DNA of 64,000 bases from Panagrolaimus kolymaensis (taxonomy: Eukaryota > Nematoda > Chromadorea > Rhabditida > Panagrolaimidae): NCBI GenBank assembly GCA_028622995.1, contig JAJQJQ010000074.1:248001-312000 (forward strand). Reading direction: 5' to 3'. The position numbers and the translations under genes were made by a program. The notes under the pieces are model-generated. The model searched no databases and had not been told where the DNA came from. It was given only the letters and a program-made list of their open reading frames with translations. The first letter of the stretch is position 1. Each line of letters opens with the position of its first letter. Shown here in pieces: positions 58,506 to 64,000 of the stretch.

Positions 58506-59079
58506 CTGCTGTTGTGTACAAAAATGAAAGTAAACAGGAAAAGCTTTAATTCCATCGAGCTCATAACGCCTCTATTTCGATAAGCATTTTCTCATTGATG
58601 TAACTATATTAATGAAACTGAAACTTTAATTTAAAAAACTATTAATCAGATGGAGATATTTTGCATATTTAATTTTTTATTTTTTTATTGAAGACAAAAA
58701 ACTGGTGAAAAATAAAATCTTTTAGTTTTATTTTTCCTAAATATTAACTTTAAATTTAAGAGCTTTCGAAAATTCAGTATTTTATGAAGAAATTTAAAAA
58801 TTTGGTTGTAATATGATTTTACAAAAAATTTAATAAGTTTTGAAGTTAAAATAAAGAGATTTTTTAGCCGCAATTTTTGATTAATATAATTTGCATATAA
58901 TAAATGAGGACTTAACCAGTCAAAAGGGGGAAACTTTTAAATATCTAAAAATTTGGATAAAATGAATCTCATTTTTGCATAAATGAAATATGGAAAAAAA
59001 AGGTTTAAAAAACTGTTTTTAATGTTTTCTTTTTTCTACCAATTGTTTTTTTTTAAGTTTACATGTAAATTTTTTTTTA

Positions 59080-59194
59080 TTATCAAAATATAAAAATTGT
59101 AGTTTAGTTTGAAACATGTCGAAAAATCTTTAAAATTTTTTTTTGTTTTTTAAATTTTCGTTTAGTTTTAGTAAATTTTTTGAATATTTTACTT
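59080..59194 (+). repeat. Two-box module s
   Basis: Box A 59080-59115 (ATCAAAATATAAAAATTGTAG), box B 59175-59194 (TTTTTTGAATATTTTACTTT). Spacing 95 bp. Shares a TCTTTAAAAT stretch after box A with module t. Confidence 0.65.
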
Positions 59195-59477
59195 TATATT
59201 TTGTTTGTAATTTTTATTTTTGAATTATAAATATAATTTAAAAAGCCTTGGGTCAGACAGATACAAAATCTTGAGGCCAAATCGAGGTTTCTGATTTCAT
59301 ACCTTTCATCTCGATGGTGATAATAGTTGCAGTTGGAAGCATGATCACGAGCGTAATATTTGTAGTTTTTTCTAAACCAAATCATCCAAAATAAATAAAT
59401 TAAGTCCCACATCCCTTCAGGACATTACGACGTTAATTTAATAATAAAAACTTTAGTTAAATTTTTTTACTATTTTA

Positions 59478-59594
59478 TTGGATGGACCAGAACTTGAAGC
59501 TTTCAGAACATTTGCGTCCGTAGCTAAACGGTTGTTTGAAAAACATGAACATTCTCGCATAGTGGCTCAGCTATATCATCAAACACACAATTAG
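59478..59594 (+). pseudogene. Coding scrap, 38 codons, unidentified
   Basis: Reads LDGPELEAFRTFASVAKRLF then EKHEHSRIVAQLYHQ before a TAG, with strongly protein-like composition. No start codon or neighbouring exon. Its origin was not recognised. Confidence 0.35.
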
Positions 59595-59709
59595 GCGCTG
59601 CACACCATGAACCCGACCAATAAATATAAATCAGGCTTTTGAGAATGCAGGAACAAAATAAGAAAAAAAAGTTAAAAACCTATTTTTTTTATTTTCAAGT
59701 CGAAAAATC

Positions 59710-59810
59710 TTTATCAAAATATAAAAATTGTAGTTTGAAAAGCGTGAAAAAAATCTTTAAAATCTTTTTTGTTTTTGTTTTAGTTTTTTTATTGTTTGAA
59801 TATTTTGTTA
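59710..59810 (+). repeat. Two-box module t
   Basis: Box A 59710-59740 (ATCAAAATATAAAAATTGTAG), box B 59790-59810 (TTGTTTGAATATTTTGTTAT). Spacing 80 bp. Nearest relative is module s. Confidence 0.65.
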
Positions 59811-61140
59811 TATTTTTTTTTGTAATTTTTTAAATTAATATTTTTTGACTAAAAAGCCATGGGGATTTGCTAAAAAATCTTGATATTAAATCATTTTATA
59901 AACATTTACAAATGTGCAAAATGCGCATCGTTTTTTTATGATCTAGCAAGAATATGGAGAGAAACAAAATGGTACAATTCAAAAGATCACCCTAGTTATT
60001 GAGAATGAAATTTGTAAAATACCACAATAAAATGGATAAAATTAAAATTAAAAGTAAAACAAATGCTTTGACTTATGTAATTTAGAAAAGCAAAATTTGT
60101 TGTGAAGTTGGGATTTAAAAAAATGAATTAGTCATTTCTTAAATTTTGAATAGATTTTTTTCCTTTGGTAAAGTTTTGTATATAATGCCTTCAAGACTTT
60201 TTGAAACAAATTATGTTCATTCTTTCAAATATAAATGAAACTGATTTTGTTTTATAAAAATGAAGCAACAAACTGAGACAACACAATCATTTTTTAATGA
60301 GATAAACAATAAAAAAAATTAAGTTTATGTACATGTTATTTACTACCAGAAGAGAACGGCCAGAAAAGCAGTTGAAACCACTTAGCCTGATGTGATAGCC
60401 AAAGTTTCCTATGGTACACTACAAAGCAAAATTTGTTTGATAGCAGCAAAATCAAGTTTTTTGCGTGTGAACTTTAAGAGAGAAAGCGTTAAAGGTCACC
60501 GTTTGCGAGCAAGCTTGCAAAATTTATCTGAAGCTTTTTGTTTGTCACCTTTTATTGACATTTGAAGTTTATAAAATTAACATAAATCATTCCTTTGCCT
60601 TTGTGGAAAAAAAATTATTTTGATTCATATTTATGCTAATTTTTACCATTTATTTTTCATTCTTTTGCAACTTTCCCATGAAGCATTTCCAGACCCGAAC
60701 GAAAAAACGAACGAAAAAACGCACAATGAAAATTACTAGGAAGGATATTAAAAAAAAATATTTTTAATAAAAAAGGAAGACACGCGTAAAAGAGTAAAAA
60801 AAGTATCAAGAAAAGTTTTTTAAATGTGCAACGGCAAACTACAAAATTTATTGTTTCTTTTTTTGAAAAAAAAAACAAACATTGTTGTTTGAATGATTTT
60901 TTAAATGTTTCAGTTTTGGTTATTTTTTAATTTAAAAAAATTTTGTTCTGAAAATATTTGAATGACGAAATATTTTTTTTCTATTTTTGGCATTCTATCC
61001 TTTTCTTAAAACAAATCTTCTTTCCAAAAACTTTTTTTTGCCACATTTACCAACTTTTAAAAATTGCCTTTTTTATTCTACTTTTTTCAAGCTTTGATAT
61101 TATTAATTTTTTGTTTACCAAATTATTTAATTTAAGAAAA

Positions 61141-62124
61141 ATGTCAAAAACTTCTTTTGAACTTCCTAAATGCATCGATTTATCATTAGTCAATTCAGAA
61201 ATTTTGGAAGCCATCTTACTCAGATTCCCAAAAGAAGATTTAATTAAATGTCGCCAAGTAAATTTGTTTTATTTTAATTTATTAACGGTAAATAACCTTT
61301 AATAAATTTTATTTTTATTTTTAAGGTCTGCAAATTGTGGAACCAAATAATTAACACTCGTTCATTTTGGATTTCAAAAGAAGATGTTGAAGGAGAAAAT
61401 TATTTAAGAAGTCTCGCTGATATTGGCAAACCTTTTATTGGGAAAGATTTCGGTATTTTATCAATCAAAAAGCCATTTGAAAGAGAATTACTTGAAAGTG
61501 AAAATCGTAAAGGAAAAAATGACGTTGCTAAACATGCCGATTTTCGATGGACTTTTAAAAATGGTGGAAATGGGTAACTATATATATATATATAGAATAT
61601 ATTAAGCGAATGAAGAAAAAAAATTTTAGATGGAGATACGAATCACCACCTGTATGCTTTCATCGTGATTCCAAAAATATGTTTGGTGGATGTCATGCAA
61701 CAAGCTATCGACCTTGCTTCAAGTATATTGTTTTTGATATTAATGATCTTGGGCTTACGGTAACAAACTTTATAAAATTATTTATTTTTTCAACATATTT
61801 GCTACATGTTTTTTATAGCCAGAAATTATGGATAATCATCGACCTCCTCTTATTTTTTCTGAATGGGTTGTAAATCGATTTGATTGCTCATGTTTTTATC
61901 ATTCCGGTATTGATCTTTATAACGCACAAGGCGATTCAATTGTTAAGGAAAATCAAGAATTATCATTTACAATAATCATTCGTTTACACAAAAATGAAAC
62001 TTCTTGCTTTCTTTCTTATTTTCTTTGTTATTGTAACTTTTGCTGTAAATGGTTTTGTAAGTTTTTTGACTTAAAATTTTTGGGAAAACAAATTAAAATA
62101 ACTATAGGTTACAAAAAATCATGA
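61141..62124 (+). CDS. F-box protein with FBA (FBXO2/FBXO6-like) domain
   Basis: Exons 61141-61257, 61326-61573, 61630-61759 and 61819-62124 join in frame to 266 residues. Residues about 15-60 form the F-box (EILEAILLRFPKEDLIKCRQ, VCKLWNQIINTRSFW). About 85-220 match the F-box-associated domain of FBXO2/6/44: KPFERELLES, WTFKNGGNGWRYESPP, then HRPPLIFSEWVVNRFDCSCFY. Family role: substrate receptor of SCF ubiquitin ligases, with FBA binding glycoproteins in some members. The FBA part runs out after KENQELSFT. The final 45 residues are Cys/Phe-rich and unlike the family, because the frame runs into the first exon of the small peptide gene. The true 3' end may be lost or differently spliced. Confidence 0.82.
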
Positions 62125-62221
62125 AATTGAAAAGCGTTCTGGCGAATGTGGCGATTGTCCTCCACCAAAACAATGCAACCATGTTTGCTTTGGACAAGAT
62201 TGTATTGATCTTTGTGCTTAA
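61994..62221 (+). CDS. Small secreted Cys-rich peptide precursor
   Basis: Exons 61994-62056 and 62108-62221 (donor GTAAGT, acceptor CTATAG) give 58 residues, too short to be obvious in a frame scan. Residues 1-19 are a strong signal peptide (LLAFFLIFFVIVTFAV). A short propeptide ends in Glu-Lys-Arg, a typical processing site, leaving a mature peptide of about 27 residues with six cysteines, a CPPPKQC stretch and Cys as the next-to-last residue. Six cysteines suggest three disulfide bonds. It could be a defence peptide, signalling peptide or secreted effector; none is demonstrated. The gene overlaps the 3' end of the F-box frame in another reading frame, and the ATG has no obvious promoter or trans-splice acceptor in front of it. 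Confidence 0.7.
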
Positions 62222-62310
62222 AAAAAAAACAAAAAAAGCACGTGTTAAAAATATTTTTTGTTTAGTTTTTAACAACTTTATTTATTTTGGAGTAAAAATT
62301 GAATAAAAGT

Positions 62311-62728
62311 TTACGATTGTTCATTTTTAAAATTTAAATTAACATTTTTTCCACATTGAACCACGTCAGAGGCATATTGATGAATTGTAGGTGCTTTCCA
62401 TCCACCAAAAGAAACCCATTGAGTTGTTAAATCTGAATTTTTATTTAGGTTTACCCACCAAAGAGGATATTGAGATACATTGGTCCATGAATTTCCAACC
62501 ACAGTATCCCAATATTTTGAATTTGAATAAATTCCAACTTTAAAGTCAAAATTTTCAGCAGCGTTAATCATGTCCAAAATAAATTGCCGATTTAAAGCTT
62601 GTGTCATTGAAGGAGAATTAACTGCTCCAACATCAATCCAAAGTCGACCAATAGTGGCATTTTGAGCTTTAAAAGCTTTGTATAAATCGGTAATTTGATC
62701 AGCTGCAGTAGGATTCTGCCGTGGATGG
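62311..62728 (-). CDS. GH25-type lysozyme, C-terminal part only
   Basis: An open stretch of 139 codons following a plausible acceptor (ATTCAG at about 62729-62734) and ending at TAA 62311. It matches the C-terminal two-thirds of worm GH25 (lys-1/lys-7 class) lysozymes: TADQITDLYKAFKAQNATIG, IGRLWIDVGAVN, FKVGIYSNSKYWDTVVG, YPLWWVNLN, FGGWKAPTIHQYASDVVQCG. The position that in active GH25 enzymes is the catalytic Glu of a D-x-E motif reads D-V-G, so hydrolase activity is doubtful. No exon for the N-terminal third and signal peptide was found in the next 150 bp, where the oppositely oriented LRR fragment begins. Probably a truncated gene, possibly a pseudogene. Confidence 0.75.
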
Positions 62729-62734
62729 CTGAAT

Positions 62735-62867
62735 GGTAATTCTCAATCACGCAAATTCTCATATTTTGTCATAGTTGTTTTATAACTTTTGTTCAGTAGT
62801 ATGTAATTTATCCTTGCCGAGCAGTTGCTCAAATAAAGATCACTTTATATTTGTTGTACCTGATTGA
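62735..62867. other. Junction between two N-terminally truncated genes
   Basis: About 130 bp separate the lysozyme fragment (minus) from the LRR fragment (plus); both lack their 5' exons. The sequence is less A/T-skewed than its surroundings and contains a short hairpin (GAGCA-GT-TGCTC, about 62819-62830). I could not match it to an snRNA, snoRNA or spliced-leader RNA. It looks like a rearrangement breakpoint. Confidence 0.4.
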
Positions 62868-63553
62868 GGTTATAACACACATTTGGATTTTTCTACTTTG
62901 CCAGATTTAGAAATGCTTTGTTTACGATCGAACTGTTTAGCCACCTTTAAAACATTAAAATCTCTTCGAAAGTGTCCCAAATTAAAAGCATTGGATTTGG
63001 ATGGCAATAATCAATTTGGTGGTAAGAATATTTTTGATGAACTCAAAAATTGCAAAGCTTTAAAATATTTTCATTTGAGCAAATGGGAAAATTGGGATGG
63101 ACTTGTTGATTTTGTTCAACATTCTCAAATTCAAGTAAGTTACTTTAAATTATTATGATAAATATTTTTTAAATATTTTTGCTTTTAGTATTTAGGACTA
63201 AACGGATGTCTCAATTTACCAGAAAATGTTTTGGAAGCACTTATCACAGAATGCGATGTAATGTTTTTTTTATATGAAAAAGTATGAAAATAGTTATAAA
63301 AATATTTCAGTCCCTAACTCATTTGGAAATATTAAACAACGATGAGGATTATTACAATGTTTTGTTGCAAGTTCTCTCAGAAAAATGTCCTAAACGCAGT
63401 AATGTTCTCAAATTGGCAGTTATTCAAAAAGACAGCAAAAAAGTTTGGCCTCCTTCGAAATGGTGTGAAATAATTATATGTGCATTTTTCAAGCCATATC
63501 AAACACCTTTTTCTCATTTTACTAACGTTCGGCTTCAATATGACGGAAACTAA
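62868..63553 (+). CDS. Leucine-rich repeat protein fragment
   Basis: Exons about 62868-63134, 63189-63257 and 63311-63553 join in frame (187 residues from 62883). Irregular LRRs are visible: PDLEMLCLRSNCLATFKTLK, CPKLKALDLDGNNQFG, CKALKYFHLSKW, IQYLGLNGCLNLPENVLEAL, SLTHLEILNNDEDYYN. The pattern resembles worm F-box/LRR (FBXL-like) proteins, but no F-box is present. The open frame starts after a TGA with no ATG, so the 5' end is missing or lies in an unrecognised exon. The C-terminus (WPPSKWCEIIICAFFKPYQ) is not recognised. Confidence 0.65.
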
Positions 63554-64000
63554 TTTTGTCTTAAAGGATTTACTTTGAAAATTTGTTTTTTATTTATTTA
63601 TTTTTAATTTACAAAGATATAGTTGTTAGGCCAACCAAGAGGATGAACACCGTATGCGTACATTCTCTGGCACCAAAATGAGCCTTTCTCTTTTTTTTAT
63701 TATCAAATGCATTCATATTTTCTACCTTTGTAAAAAAAAAACTCATTGTTCGTGAATTTGAAGAATTGATTCTTCAATTCACGAAGATTCTATAAATTAA
63801 TCATTGCTATTTGTTTTGCTTATTTAAAATGTATTTGCTTCTAAGAAAATGAGTTGAATCATTTGCTCTTCCTAACGAAGATGCACATGATTCATTTAAA
63901 ATTGTGAACTAAAAACGTATAAAAGAGCAGAGAAAAATTCTATTGTTGTCTATGTTTGTATTCTTAATGTAATTGTAAAGAAATTGTGACTCTCTGTGAA
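63554..64000. other. 3' flank with a perfect-looking hairpin
   Basis: AT-rich sequence after the LRR gene. At 63749-63785 a hairpin forms from TTCGTGAATTTGAAGAA and TTCTTCAATTCACGAA with a 4-nt loop and one bulged base. No further gene seen before the window ends. Confidence 0.55.

Larger units (their letters stand above)
58506..61140. other. Gene-poor region with modules s and t
   Basis: 2.6 kb of AT-rich DNA with two two-box modules and one coding scrap (59.48-59.59 kb). At 60836-60853 the sequence CAAACTACAAAATTTATTG resembles a reversed box A. The rest, including an AACGAAAAAACGAACG stretch near 60.70 kb, shows nothing recognisable. Confidence 0.5.

Noticed and set aside
36650..60000. 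Genome-wide TAA reassignment to explain the two in-frame TAA codons
   Set aside because: Other genes here (SLC17-like, bestrophin, exchanger, receptor) use TAA, TGA or TAG as normal terminators and have no internal stops, so the two cases are local lesions or errors.
62735..62867. snRNA, snoRNA or spliced-leader RNA gene between lysozyme and LRR fragments
   Set aside because: I compared it with what I know of U1-U6, SL1 and C/D or H/ACA boxes and found no convincing set of motifs. A covariance-model scan would settle it.

Overview
This is AT-rich animal DNA, almost certainly from a nematode. The genes have many short introns (mostly 45-120 bp, GT...AG, with TTTTCAG/TTTTAG-type acceptors), and the families are typical of worms: nematode serpentine chemoreceptors, TWK/K2P channels, bestrophin, an SLC17-type transporter, a TRPA-type channel, a worm GH25 lysozyme and an F-box/FBA protein. 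I cannot name the species. A clade IV (for example tylenchid) worm is a guess from the base composition and gene texture.

Layout. 1-16277 is the inside and right edge of a satellite array of about 144-149 bp units (roughly 110 copies) with dyad symmetry in each unit. 16.7-21.7 kb is a graveyard of broken gene pieces: two serpentine receptor remnants, an inverted 3' copy of the window's own bestrophin gene split by a 492-bp TIR element, another serpentine fragment, and a frameshifted 5' copy of the window's own Na+/H+ exchanger. 22.8-36.7 kb is the gene-rich core: a head-to-head TWK pair (one with a premature stop), an intact Na+/H+ exchanger, a small hydrophilic protein with group-1 LEA/KGG motifs, a secreted His/Gly/Tyr-rich peptide, an SLC17-type transporter and an intact bestrophin.

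36.7-60 kb is gene-poor. It holds a TRPA-like channel (43.1-47.1 kb, with an in-frame TAA near its N-terminus), one intact serpentine receptor (57.6-58.5 kb), several palindromic/TIR elements and decayed coding scraps. Scattered through it are about 20 copies, all on the + strand, of an unfamiliar two-box module: box A near AAAATACTAAAAATGTAGTT, then about 105-115 bp later box B near TTTTTGAATATTTTGTTT. This is the best candidate here for an undescribed system. The leading guesses are a centromere-type or small-RNA promoter-type element, or the conserved core of an old repeat family.

61.1-63.6 kb is a compressed cluster: an F-box/FBA gene, a Cys-rich secreted peptide overlapping its 3' end in another frame, an antisense lysozyme fragment lacking its N-terminus, and an LRR fragment lacking its N-terminus.

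Most genes are membrane sensors, channels or transporters. There is no evidence of operons or a common pathway. All exon joins were inferred by eye from reading-frame continuity and splice signals.
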